Source of the DNA: Cardiocondyla obscurior
Taxonomy: Eukaryota > Arthropoda > Insecta > Hymenoptera > Formicidae
Assembly: GCF_019399895.1 (NCBI RefSeq)
Contig: NC_091865.1
Coordinates: 3,291,001-3,355,000 of the forward strand
Length of the DNA: 64,000 bases
Direction of reading: 5' to 3'
Shown one piece after another: positions 52,541 through 64,000 of this stretch. How positions within the stretch are numbered: position 1 is the first letter of the stretch; the number at the start of each line of letters is the position of its first letter. The notes below the pieces were generated by a model. It was not told the origin of the DNA. It made no database searches and saw nothing but the letters and a program-made list of their open reading frames with translations. A program made the position numbers and the translations under genes.

Positions 52541-53951
52541 CTCGGTTGTCTATCGATGAAATTGTAGTTGAGGAAATCAGCAGAAAACGTGGTGCGCCCA
52601 GCTTCACGTGTAGTGATGCAACTCCCGTGTGAGTTCCGTAAAAGCCCGTGATACCACGACGCGCGCATCTCATGGCGCATCCACTCCAGAGACCGGATAA
52701 TGGTTGCGTGTGTGTTCGCCAATTGTTTGCGTTTTATCGGGGTTCTAGCAGAAGAAGCCAATAATAAACGTGCACGGTCTCCCCGCTATTCGTAAAACGT
52801 GAAACATCCCGAATGTTCTAGCAAACGTTGCGTACGTCATACATTAGAGATGCATTTATCGGGAATGTTAAAAACGGCAGATTTGCAAGCTACATTTCGT
52901 AAGATGACGCAAATTATTAGATAATAATTTGATGCTGCTGTTTGCAAACGCATGTACGCGAGCTACATTAAGAAACTGGTAGTAAATAACCGGAACTATT
53001 TATCAGGAAGAACTTCCGGATTTTAAAATAACGTATTAAGTTCGGTATGATACAAAGGAATAACAGAATCGCCAATTATTCTTATATAAATGATACACAT
53101 ATTATATTGCTAAATTATTTTATTTAAAGCACAAATAACATAATGTGTATTAAAGCAATATACGCGATTATAGTTAAAATAAGTTAAAATCCTGAGATTA
53201 AACTTATTCGAAGTACAAAGCATTATATAAAAAAAAAAAAAAAACAAAAAAGATATCTGATTCGATCGATCGAATTATTCACGTATTTGTACAAGTTTTA
53301 TACATTTTCTAGTATATTACTCCATCGTTATCGTTTATTGCTAATTAGAATATAATACTTTGAACACTTACACTTTAATACATAGCATATTCAAATTATA
53401 CATTTTTTTTTAACTACAAATTTTTTTGCAAAAAAATTAAATATTTTAGTCTTTTTATAGTTTGAACAAAAGCATTTATAATCTTGAAGTTTAGGCAACT
53501 CAAAACTGCAACAACAATATTTGTAATAAAATTATAACGAACAGTACAACAAAACGTGTATTAACAAATGTGCGTTAGAAATGAGATGGAGATCATTATG
53601 AACAGTTCTTCTTTTGTTTCATGAGGTATTAAAAACTTAACGCACGTTCTTCTCAATTAAATTTCTTTTAATAGATAGTAATCGATAACACTATATGTTT
53701 CTTTTCTATTTTTAATTGCGTTATTGGTCTTTATTTAGTTAAAAAATTTATCTCACAAGTATTTTTTTTTTTAATCTTTGCAATTAAATTAAAAATTACG
53801 ATGTTTTTAGTATTATCAAATTTTCCAAATTAATATAAAAATAACAATCAGAATCTCGCTGAATTTAAATGTACGATCTCTAATGTAGTCAGGAACAATA
53901 TTGTTTAATATGAGCAATATTAAAATTCGACGATCGAATATGAGATTCAAA
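52541..53951. other. Promoter side of Hsc70-5 and downstream flank of the peroxidase gene
   Basis: The first 250 bp right of the Hsc70-5 start are GC-richer and probably hold its 5' UTR and promoter. Beyond about 52,850 the DNA becomes AT-rich and should contain the peroxidase 3' UTR. Minus-strand frames at 52,488-52,761 overlap the leader and first exon and are not separate genes. Confidence 0.45.
52810..52824 (-). promoter_or_regulatory. Candidate heat-shock element upstream of Hsc70-5
   Basis: The sequence GAATGTTCTAGCA matches three alternating nGAAn units (GAA, TTC, then GCA in place of GAA), about 270 bp upstream of the Hsc70-5 ATG. One mismatch and the lack of further units make it a weak candidate for HSF binding. 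Mitochondrial Hsp70 genes are often only mildly heat-inducible. Confidence 0.25.
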
Positions 53952-56900
53952 TTATATTGCATCTGCTCTTTCCTTCCAAGCTGCAAAATCCATAGCTCCT
54001 TTTGTATGAATTGTACAATTTGTCATATCGTTCCTGAAAAGCATTTAAATTTAAATATACGTATTTTTTTTTTTTTTTAATTTACGTGCTATAAATCAAT
54101 AATGTTACTATATTTAAAATTAACCTATGAATTTAATAATTCTTATTTATAGATATATTATTTTAAAATTGATATAATTACAGGAACGGATCCTTTAGAA
54201 TAAAAGCTCTTGGTTGCATCCATTGTAATCTATCTCCATTGCGGCATAAAATTTGTGCCATTGTACTTTTTCGTATTTCCTCCAATTGCTTCATTGTGAA
54301 TGAACCAGGAGTATTTCCATTTTCGTACCAATATCTATCACCTAAATTAAAAAGTTAAATGATTAAATTCTAAGTATTTTATTTCAACCAGATTATTCGC
54401 AACAAAAATTATTTTATGTCAGATGTGTAACAAATAACGTTAAGTTATATTCACCTAAACGAATATTTCGAAATGTTTCTCCTAATAAGCAAAGAAATGT
54501 TGGTCCAAGAACTGAATCAGATATTGGTGCTTCGGAAAGTGCTCCAGTTACCAAATCTATGTCCCCTACATTTCTATAAAGTAAACACAATGCAATATTA
54601 AAATAATATAAAACTTTTAGAATATTATTTTAAATATTTTAGAGACTTCTTGAAGTAAAAAAAAAAAAAAAAGAACATTAAAGTTGTCAATTATAAAAGA
54701 ATGTTATGATAAAATAATAAATAAAGTTTATGGTAAGAGAAAAAAGGAAAGAGAACAATTTAATTTGAATGGCATTAAACGCGAATTAAAGTATGGTGAT
54801 TTCTTTTTTTTTTATTATTATATCTCACCCTATATTTCATCTTACTTGTAGACTGCTCGAAGTCTCTCGATAGTATCTTTAGCCACTGTTCCTTTAAGAT
54901 CTTGAAAGTCCGTGAGATCTGGTAAATCGCAGAAACTTCGCCATCTGACATAAGGCGGCAAACCGTGATCTCTTCCCTGTTGTATAATCTGTGCCGCGTA
55001 ATCCACAGCTACATCGTTCGTCTTCCCGTCGTGAAAATATCGGTCCAGAAGTATTTCGTTTAAGCCCGGGGGCAAAGGCTTCCTAGAATGTCCCGCTGTC
55101 GCGGAAATTAAATCTTGCATCCTAGACGTTATTAAAACCAAGTTCTTATGGGACAACGTGTCAGTATAAATCGCGACAATGATCAGAAAATTTAATAACA
55201 ATTCGTCTAATAATTGGCATGGAAAAAAAAAAAATTAGACATGTATCACGTTTTATGGAACTCGATTTTGCATTATTTTACTCTAAAATATTCAATAAAT
55301 TTTAGGATCAATTTTTTATATTGCGTTCCCCAAGTTAGGCTTATAAAATTTCGCAAAAAGACGTTATTGTGACACAACGTGCCTTTCACCGATGTTACAT
55401 TCTTTTCCGCTATGTAATTAAAAGTTCGCGCTATTGTTCGCGTAAAGATGGAAGTGTACATTTCGTGAATTTTTGTAAGATCACGCTGAAGTTCACGTAA
55501 TTTTTTTTCTCAGATATCTTACCTTTATATAAACGATAGACTATGAATTAGAGAATTATTCGCGCGCGAGAAAATTCTTTCAATAAAATACTTTTATACT
55601 ACATTTTTCGAGAAGCAAGTATAATCATTGCATAAAAATGCTTCACTGTATTTATTTAATATTTTTTTTTTAATATTTTTCTTTACGTAACGTTATGGGC
55701 TTGTAGAAAAAGTGAAAGGTGAGAATATTTTATAAAAAGTCAAGTCGATTTTATGAAAATTGAAGGCATGCAAGCACGCGATGTACGACAATAGTAATCA
55801 CAGTTAAGCAATTTACTCAAGACAACGGTATTTTTATCGTTATAAACTGTGTAAGTGTATCTCGCTTGAGTAGAACGTATTTCAATACCATAGAAGATCT
55901 ATCGTATTCGCATTAAGCGGGTGGGTTTCCCTTCACTTAAGATGATTTCCCTTATCTTTTTAACGTTCCCGGGAACGTGACAGGTACTGCATTGATTTCC
56001 ATCTTAGGGAGAAGAATAACTAACTTGATTGCCGGTATTGTATAATCTCCTTGAAACGCAGTTTGAGTGACATTCATTCACTTGACACTTGGTATATTGT
56101 AAAAGAGTTCACGTTTAAAGCATTATACGAAGTGAATGCTAGATACAACTCTAATTTATGAATCATAACACGAAGGATAAAATCTCAGACTGATAATGAA
56201 AAGTAGTTTATAAAATGCTTAGCGAATCTTTCAGATTTCTGGTATTTAAAAGATTTATTAGATAATTATATATTCTTTATAAAAGTATTTGAAACGTGCT
56301 AGGAAAATTATTAAATTAAATTAAATTAAAAATAAAAGGAAATGTTTACCTAAATGTCCATGAATTTTGAAATATGTAGGCGTTTTCTTTACTTATTATA
56401 TTTTTACGTCACATAAGAAATTCTCGTCACGTTTAAATTAAAAAAAAAAAAAAAAAAGTAAAAACACAGTGTTAATTACGAGTCAATTACAAGTAATTCC
56501 AACTGACCTGTAGCTCCGACAATCAGTCGATCGATCGCCCCGGCTTCGTAAAATTCCTGCGGCGCATAAAAGGCCGACAATAAGGTCCTCTCGCCGGACT
56601 TGAGCGCCGATCGCGAGTCCACCAAATCCAGGGTTTTCGGGGTCAGCGCGGCAACGAAAGAAAGCCCGGCTGACGCTGCCGAATTCGAGAGAGTCGCGTC
56701 CGCGCGAATATCATAGCCACGGAAGTAGCCCCGCTGTGTCAAGCGCAGGCCATATCTTTGCATGTAACAAAGAGATAACGCACGTAGTACCGTGTATGGC
56801 TGTGAGTTGCGTCTTGGAAAGTATGGGGGCGGATGATGTAATTTCGTTGCGTCACGTCTCTTGTACGACGCGTTGTACAATTCGGCATTATTCAAAGGAA

Positions 56901-59383
56901 CACCCGAACGAGTATAATGAAGTTTAGAGAGATATGTATAGCTTGTCAGTAAAACACTTGATCAATTGAGACTTTTAAACGCGGGCATTGCATTTAGAAA
57001 TCGATTTAAAAAAAATATATATATATATATATATTGTTTTGAATTAATATAACGTTAAAATATTTATCATCGATATTTTATGAATCACTAAACTGCATGA
57101 AAAATTACTAACAATAGAAAAGATAATCAGTTCTAAGACATGCTGTTATGTAAAATATAATTTAATGCACGTGCGTAGCTGGAAATGAAGTCACGCTTTT
57201 CGTATAACATCATCCGATTATCTACCATCGCATACATCAGCTGTTGCAATTGGGTCTTGTAATCCATCGCGCACAAGAAATTGTGTGTTAGGCACTAAAT
57301 GGAGCCATCAGAGTGTCCGTTTAATTTATGAAATAGTAATATATATTAGCATTTAGAAACGATAAGATCTTCGTACAAATTATTGCATCAAACTAGGGTG
57401 GGTACAGAAGTACATGACGTTAGTTCAATTCTAATTGTAAGATACACGGTAACGAAATGCGTGCTATAAATTTCTAAACGTTTAAACAAATGCTATATTA
57501 ATTAATTAATTAATTCTGTCGTAATAAAATAATTTTAGTGATTTACTCCTACGTTTTGTAAATTCAATATATCTAGTACAGAAAATACGTATATATTACT
57601 TACTTGTCGAGAGCTCGTTCTCCGAGAGTAACAGGTAGGAACTCGTTATAAGTTATATGTTGCAGTTCGGCAATAACAATTCTTCTTGCTTCTTGATATA
57701 ATCTCTCGTCGTCCCAATGAGGATTGAATCGCTTCAATTCTGTAGCCACTCGATTGTGCTCTCGTAAGAATAACACATGCATCAGGGTAAGACCTGGGTT
57801 TTCGTTAACTCTAGAATCGCCGGAAAAGAAGCATGGAAATGCCTTGCTTGCACTTCTGCAGCTTTCGTATTTTGGCGAAGCCATCGGCAAATTTTTCCTC
57901 TGCGTATTTAGCAAGCCGTCTTTGCCAGACCGCAGGGCATTAGCTGTCTCTTCGGAACTACCGTAAAGCGGTGATAAATCCAAATAGGAAGACGCTTGGT
58001 TGATTTGTTGTCGTGGACCCAGCTTGCAACCCTATATTATTACAATGTTCAATATATCTCTCTTCTCATTCACTTTCTTATAGAATTTTTTGAATTTTTT
58101 GAATCTTATAGAATTTCTTATAGAATTTTTTCAATACCGCGTTGCAACTAGAAACTGTTAAAACTTTGAAAGGAATCAAAATTACAATTATTAATTGCAT
58201 AGAAAAATAATAAATTTCATCGAGATTACGTGTCTTTTATAAAAGTTTTGCCTAGAAGGAAAAATATATATTCTTTATTTGAAATCTCGAATGCTTTGAA
58301 CTATCGATCTACAGCATAAAGTTTTTTTTTAAGTTATTTTCTTACTTACTGCCTTTACGATGAAAATTATTTATACATTCAGGTTTTATGAATAACTAGC
58401 TTTTTTTTTTTTTTAATTTGTAGTGTTATACGCGAAGTACTATTAACTTTCAAATTTATACTAACGATAATATAATCTTCATGTGTATCTCAAAAGGCAT
58501 TGCCTAGATCGTAGTTCTTGCACAATGATATGAAGAAATCATAGAAGTAATTCTTAGAGATTTCTCGAACATTATATAAGATTTTATTCACAATTACCTG
58601 TAACGAATTTCCTGGATGCGGTGCCGATCTTGAATATTCCATACATCCAATCGGCTGCTCCGCGCGGATCGGAAAGCATTCTGGATGAAAATTTTCATAA
58701 TCAACATCGCAACACTTGAGCCTGGCGCCGTCTGGCAATTCCATTCTCGGCGTGTGCGCCAAATCGTGGGCAAGAAATTGACTGAAAAGCGCGGTAAGCG
58801 CCATCAAATAAGGGTGTTTGAGGTCCAATCCGCCGGCGTGTACCTTCGAGGAGACTTCTCTCGCGCTCGGCAATTTCGTGCGAGGCAAAGTGACACCGTC
58901 TTCGTATTCCGGCGGTAAAAATCTCACGTAAGCTTCCAACGCTGCGCCCCAAGTCGGATGCAACGGATTGTTGCACCGGCCCGTATGCGTTCTGTAACGG
59001 ACGTCCGTCTTTTTGCATTCGGATATTATTCGTAGGAAGCTAGGCGAATCTGGACAGAGAACGGCGGCTACTGTCGGCAGTATTAAAGATGCCTGCTTCG
59101 ACGACATGTTTAATGCTTCTACGAGCATCACTGCCATCGTCTCGATTCGCAGAGCTTTTCGCGAAAGATTTTGCGCGCCCTCGGTCATCTCGTGGGACGC
59201 ACCTAGAAACCAAGACGGCGAATCTCGATTGAGATGCGTCTGAGAGTTTAGGATTGCTCGTTCCGCTTGGCTGTATTTCTCCATAGATAGATTCGTGCGC
59301 TTATCCAAATCGTGCAGCATCCTGGGTGGCAAGGTCGTAGCTCCAATGAGTGTTATTAAAGCGAGGAATCTGCGGATCGTAAT
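53952..59383 (-). CDS. Animal heme peroxidase homologue, probably catalytically altered
   Basis: A member of the animal heme-peroxidase family (peroxinectin/chorion-peroxidase-like), normally secreted enzymes that oxidise substrates with H2O2. Exons read: 59,383-58,598; 58,031-57,604; 56,755-56,508; 55,113 (or 55,121)-54,846; 54,573-54,455; 54,341-54,182; 54,033-53,952, giving about 696 residues plus an unresolved first exon. An in-frame TAG precedes 59,383, so coding must enter there by splicing; FLALITLIGATT just after it looks like a signal-peptide core. Family motifs present: CNNPLHPTWGAA, SQFLAHDLAHTP with distal His, SSYLDLSPLYGSS (calcium loop), GDSRVNENPGLT (Arg and Glu), LREHNRVATEL, and QGRDHGLPPY. 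The proximal-His motif (usually F-R-x-G-H-S) instead reads SFVAAL. The frame is intact, which argues against a simple pseudogene. Confidence 0.9.
57015..57034. repeat. (AT)10 microsatellite in a peroxidase intron
   Basis: Ten AT units follow a short A run within the intron between the third and fourth listed peroxidase exons. Confidence 0.8.
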
Positions 59384-62300
59384 CTAAAGATAGAAAACAC
59401 CCACTTATCTAAGCATAGCTTATAGCTGCCACCGAGTGGCAAACAATTACGACGTCGAAGAGACGAGCTCTTATGTGAATGCACTTATATTCTGCGCGGT
59501 ACAGCACCGTTATTACCCAATAATCGTTATGCAAATTCGATGGTTGTATTATTACTTAACTTAGCAAGCGATGAGATACAATCAATCATTGAAAGTGCAA
59601 TTATGGGATTGGACATTGTAGACATGCATTTGCACATCCGTATTGCAAATAAACCGAGACGCGGTTGATAGAAGCAGGTTTGTTATATTATCTATTACGA
59701 AACTAATGCAAATTTTGAAAGCTAGCGTTATAAATTCGTATCCGATTAATTCCGCTAGCGGATAGCCGCTTTGCTGTTGCCGCTAATTACGCTTCCCATT
59801 TTAATTACGTTAGAGATACAGATTACGATAAGATTTTAAAGTTACTTATGTACACGGAGTCACATGATCTTACGCTGATGCGTAACGAGATTTAAAAGCA
59901 GGTGAGATTCCGTGTAATTTACTCAGTGCGACAACAGAATTGATACACGTGATATTACAGAGATTAGATACACGTTTCGTAATTTATCGCATAATTCATC
60001 GCAATGAACTCCGGAGACCTTGTCGACGCGATGGCATTTCACCCCATTACATTAAAAGCATTGTTCATTGCGTGCGTTTACCGCAACGAATTCATTCATC
60101 AACTCGGGTATTTATCTCGGTTGGTTTCTTGACTAGGACTGTGCCATTTTTTCCTTTTCTTTTTTTTTTTTTACGGCATAGCCATATATAGCCAGAACAG
60201 ATCTTAAAAGGAGGTCAAATGGAGCTGACATTTAAGATCCTTCCTGGTTCTTTTACGACCGCTTTTGCGTAATCTTCTTTATTCCCATGATTAGCGTTCG
60301 CGTGAATCGATAGAAACAATCACTTCGGCACGCAGATCGATTACTCTCAACAAATTATGTTTAAACCGTTAATCTCCTTATTGACCCGGAACTTGAACGT
60401 CGTTTGAACACGAGCATGCACTTTGCAAGAAAGATCTATGTTAACTTGAAAAACCGATAGAATCAACAGAGTAGATTACATACAATTACATTACATTAAA
60501 GCATTGATAGCGATGCATCCTTTCTACGACAATCAATTGCATAAAGTTCATTAAATACACGACTTCTGAATAAAACATTGTGTATTCCCAATTTTTTTTT
60601 TTTTTTTTTTTCTAATTTAATTTAATATTTAATTACGTTGGGACGAACTGTACGCTGATCTTTGGATATTCGTCGTAATATTATGCGCATTTTCATATTT
60701 ATTCGGGAAAATTATATTAATATTTATAATTCTCACTGTACGCAAATAATCATCTTAAAATAACATGCTGTGAAACGATGATCGGAGATTTTAATTGAGA
60801 TGTTCTCTGTCAAAAGATGTCATGTATTAATGAAATTAATGCAAACTTTTGTTGACACGACACGTACACGTGCTACTTTATGTAGCATGTAATAAATTAT
60901 ATTAATTATAAAACAATTAGTTTCGTGTCTCCTGTAGAGTGAAGTCCATTTGAGTAAATATAAATGAGCCCGCACGATATAATCATTAACCTTTGATGAA
61001 GTAACGAGCCGAGAGAAACATACTCCGCGAGATCTACGAGTACAAATCATTATGCCAAGACTTCACCACGTTTGCATTCAGAAAGTTTCATAACGTTGCC
61101 GTTTCACTGTCTACGATCGTTGGGTTAGAACGTATGAGCTAATTATCCGATATGTAACAACTCACATTTAATCAACCCTCTCACCCCGGTTTTGAAACAT
61201 GTAATAATCTTATTGAATTAATACTGAGAAAATTTTCAATTACATAAGTATTGATCCTGCGTTCATATGCATTCCTATATTTTATGAGCTATAGAAAATT
61301 AGTTTGCTCTTTCTGTTTCTCTTCTCTTTTTATATTAACGGAATTTCGTATTTATCATATACAACTTTGAATCATCAAATTCATACATTTTATTCGAATT
61401 GCAAAACTATAATTATTTAATTATTGCAATTGATATTTTGATACGTGCTCGCAAAAAAATTACAATTTTCGGAAATATTAAAAAATATAGTTAAATTGTA
61501 AATTACAGATTATAATTATTTTATATTATAAAGTTGATGCAAAATAAAAATGAATAGCGTAAAGCTTTTTAATCTTGTAATCACGGGGATAAATAATACT
61601 AGGAAAATACTTACCGCGTAATAAAGATGTGCGAACCATTGGTAATGATGCTTTTAGTAGGGATCAACATCTTTTAGGTAATAATACGCGCGATATCCTC
61701 GTAACATAGGGATTACTCCGGGAAGGATACTTAATACGCGGTGGCATTCATCTGCCTCGTATGATTTCACAAGAGCTGCACGCGAAAGCGATGTGCGCAA
61801 GAACGCGCAGCGGTAAACCTGAACTGAGAATGATGCTTCGAACGAAAGTAAAACTGTAGTCTATCCCGTTCGGTCTATCCCGGAGTGGGGTTTAACCAGG
61901 ATCGCAGCAACGCACGTGCATCAATGGTGCACGATGCATCGAAGTATAACACGTATACGGCTGGTAAAAGTGCACCGCTGCAGAAACAGCGGTTGCTGCA
62001 TTAGTATTATGAACGGGACCAAGGTTCGCCTTTCCTTGGCTACGTTATTGGGAATCGCGGTTGAAGGTGCTATTTCAAGGTCGAATATTCCGTTCGCACT
62101 TTCGTGCATGTGATGCGGTATGCGTGTTCCTTGCATGTTCCTTTACATAATGTTATAATAGTATGCATCGCAGCACCATAGCGTGCGCTATGCTAATTGA
62201 TGCACTTGATGGGCTTGACTGCGATGTCGTTCACGGATTAAAATTCCTTGAGATGACACCATTTACGATTCGTTTGAATAATGAATTGTACGCACCTCTT

Positions 62301-62638
62301 CGTTTATTATTATCTTTAAGTAAGGTAACAGAATGAGCTTTGGTAATAAATTATAATGTTCCGTATATAATTATTTAATCAGAAGTAAATTTAAAAGTGT
62401 TAAAATAGTAATATAATTTGATAATAAAATACAAATAAATACAATATTAAAATTTCGTTATAAGATTCTGAACAGCTAATTGAATTTTGAGAAACAATGA
62501 TTATTTTTTATTTATGTTCACTCTGTTATGGTTACATTTTTTATTTCTCACTTCAATAACTTTGTCAAGTTGTACAGAAGTCACTTATTTGTTGCATTAG
62601 TTATAATTGTGTGTTTAGTTAATTTACATGATTGTATT
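59384..62638. other. Upstream region of the peroxidase gene and flank of the Prp3 gene
   Basis: Mostly AT-rich, with no second recognisable gene. It must contain the first exon and promoter of the peroxidase gene, and the 3' UTR of the Prp3 gene at its right end. A candidate first exon is listed separately. Short frames near 59.9-60.2 kb and 61.9-62.1 kb look like chance. Confidence 0.4.
61615..61670 (-). CDS. Candidate first coding exon of the peroxidase homologue
   Basis: A minus-strand ATG at 61,670 opens 18 codons that end in two extra bases at a strong donor (CGCG followed by GTAAGT). That phase fits an acceptor at 59,370 (CCGCAG) rather than the better-looking one at 59,384, and would place a short polar N-terminus before the hydrophobic stretch. 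The two other frames of this block do not join in phase. This is a tentative link across a 2.2-kb intron. Confidence 0.25.
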
Positions 62639-64000
62639 TTAGGAGCGTACTTCATCTGTATTATCGAGAACTGCACCACTATAGGCTAAATCCCAATAAT
62701 GTTCTACTTGATGTTTCTTAAAATGCTCCCGAGCCATCTTTTCGATTGGGCACACTTTAAATTTAATTTCTCCGAAATGCCGTTGCTTACTTGTCCCTTC
62801 CCAAACCAGTACACATCTGTTAGGTACATCATTCCCGTCATTATCTTTCACTATGTCCTCTTCCCATTTAATGCGATGCATCATCAATCGTTTGTACTTC
62901 GCTTGTTGTTTTGCTCCCCCTTCCACCACAACGACGTTACAATCTCGAAACAGCATTACGCATCCAGTAAGATAAAGTTGTTTTGCATTAGTCTCCACTT
63001 TAAATTTCTTTGAAGCATTGTTGACGAGATCGCGTATTCTGTAAAGATGTTCAGTTAAATATATTCATTATTATCCGTAAATGCATTACTAGGTAGAAAA
63101 ATTGTATATATAATATTTACCTATAAACAGAGACGTGTACGCCAAGACTTGTATCTTCTTTCAGCTTTCTCGCCTTTTTTTCACGACGTTGATCAGCAGT
63201 GAGTCTCCGTGCTGCATTTGCATCTTCATGAGCCTTCAATCTCTTAGCCATTTGTTGTCGAACATGAGCTTCGATTTTAGTCGGATCTTGTACAGCCTCA
63301 GTTCCTAAAACTCGCATAAGATTCGAAATTCGCAGCTTCGGTTCCGGTGGTGGTTCTAATCCTAGACGAATTTTTTCTTGTTCTTCCTTCCAAGTCTCTC
63401 GTCTATTTTGTCTTCTTAATTTCTTACGTTCTTTCTTTGTAAGAAACACAGGCATGTATATTGGTTTCAAAGGATCCGCTGTATAAAAAATAATTATAAA
63501 AATTATGTAAATAAGAATAATTAATAATAATATATTTGATACCTACTTGGAGGCCGCATTTGTGTCGGATGCTCTACTAAATTTGTAATGGTCAAATTTT
63601 TGATCGCCGTCGATTCATTTTCATTAGGATATCCACTTGTTAATATGACAGAATCCCACCATTCTATATTAGGCACGTCTTCGCTAAGAGCTTCGGTTTT
63701 AGGTGCGATAAGAGCTAATTTGGTTGCTGAACTAATACCAGTTTTTCTAGCAATTTGACTAATTTCATTTTGCAATTTCTCTAATTGTGTTTTCATGCGC
63801 ATTCTTTCTGCCAATTGTTGGAATTTTCCTGGCTCGTGAAACTTTAATGCACGTTTACCGCGCATTGCTGGCTTCACACCTATTCTGTTATCAAAAAAAT
63901 GAGTATCTTGTATTTCTTCCGGGCCTTTTGATTCTTGTAGTTGAGCCTTGAATTCCTCTCTTTTTTTTGCGCGTATATTAGCTTTTAATGTAGGTACAAC
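62639..64000 (-). CDS. PRPF3: U4/U6 small nuclear ribonucleoprotein Prp3, C-terminal part (cut by window edge)
   Basis: Prp3 holds the U4/U6 duplex and helps build the U4/U6.U5 tri-snRNP in the nucleus. Three exons are visible: 64,000-63,547 (open to the edge), 63,478-63,121 and 63,038-62,639, joining in phase to a TAA at 62,641-62,639; the first junction uses a GTAGGT donor. Family blocks are clear: PTLKANIRAKKREEF, KFHEPGKFQQLAERMR, ARKTGISSATKLALIAPK, ISNLMRVLGTEAVQDPTK, and in the last exon the ferredoxin-like C-terminal domain with VVVVEGG, MMHRIKWEEDI, CVLVWEGTSKQRHFGE and MAREHFKKH. These correspond to the PRP3 domain and the conserved C-terminal domain. The N-terminal part lies outside the window. 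Confidence 0.97.

Noticed and set aside
54182..54341. TAA straight after the PFL codons of the peroxidase exon as the end of the protein
   Set aside because: The GTAATT there is a donor in the phase that joins the 54,033-53,952 exon, which continues the family's C-terminal region to its own stop.
1..64000. Search for tRNA, rRNA and CRISPR arrays
   Set aside because: No clover-leaf with the B-box consensus, no rRNA-like block and no regularly spaced repeats were seen by eye on either strand.

Overview
The window looks like nuclear DNA of an insect, probably a hymenopteran such as an ant. It is A+T-rich with many poly-T/poly-A runs, its genes are split by GT-AG introns, and every recognisable protein is of animal type. 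The order is inferred from overall character, not from a marker gene. There are no bacterial-style operons, CRISPR arrays, rRNA genes or recognisable tRNAs.

Layout. Positions 1-19,300 are gene-poor and hold a TA-flanked MITE at 3.63-3.99 kb, a compound GC-rich palindrome at 15.23-15.51 kb and possible minus-strand non-coding exons at 14.1-15.1 kb. A Kv-channel-interacting protein (KChIP, EF-hand neuronal calcium sensor) gene runs on the plus strand from about 19.3 to 38.8 kb, with introns of 3.6-5.9 kb. A gene-poor gap follows (38.8-46.1 kb) with a second large foldback element and an 11-bp minisatellite. The right part carries four minus-strand genes: farnesyltransferase/geranylgeranyltransferase-I alpha subunit (46.12-47.53 kb), mitochondrial Hsp70/mortalin (48.96-52.54 kb), an animal heme-peroxidase homologue (53.95-59.38 kb plus an unresolved first exon) and the 3' part of U4/U6 snRNP protein Prp3 (62.64 kb to the window edge).

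The genes belong to unrelated pathways: potassium-channel modulation, protein prenylation, mitochondrial import and folding, a secreted peroxidase-like protein, and splicing. Their adjacency is ordinary animal gene order, not a functional cluster. KChIP and the farnesyltransferase gene are convergent; the last four genes share an orientation.

Best leads. The peroxidase homologue keeps its fold, distal His, Arg and Glu, but has lost the proximal heme-ligand His, the Asn that partners it and the heme-ester Asp, so it is probably a pseudoenzyme. Farnesyltransferase intron 2 appears to use a GC donor. KChIP has a predicted Gly/Arg-rich N-terminal extension of about 220 residues. Three palindromic or foldback elements lie in the left two thirds. 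All exon boundaries were read by eye from splice consensus, reading phase and family resemblance; nothing was computed.
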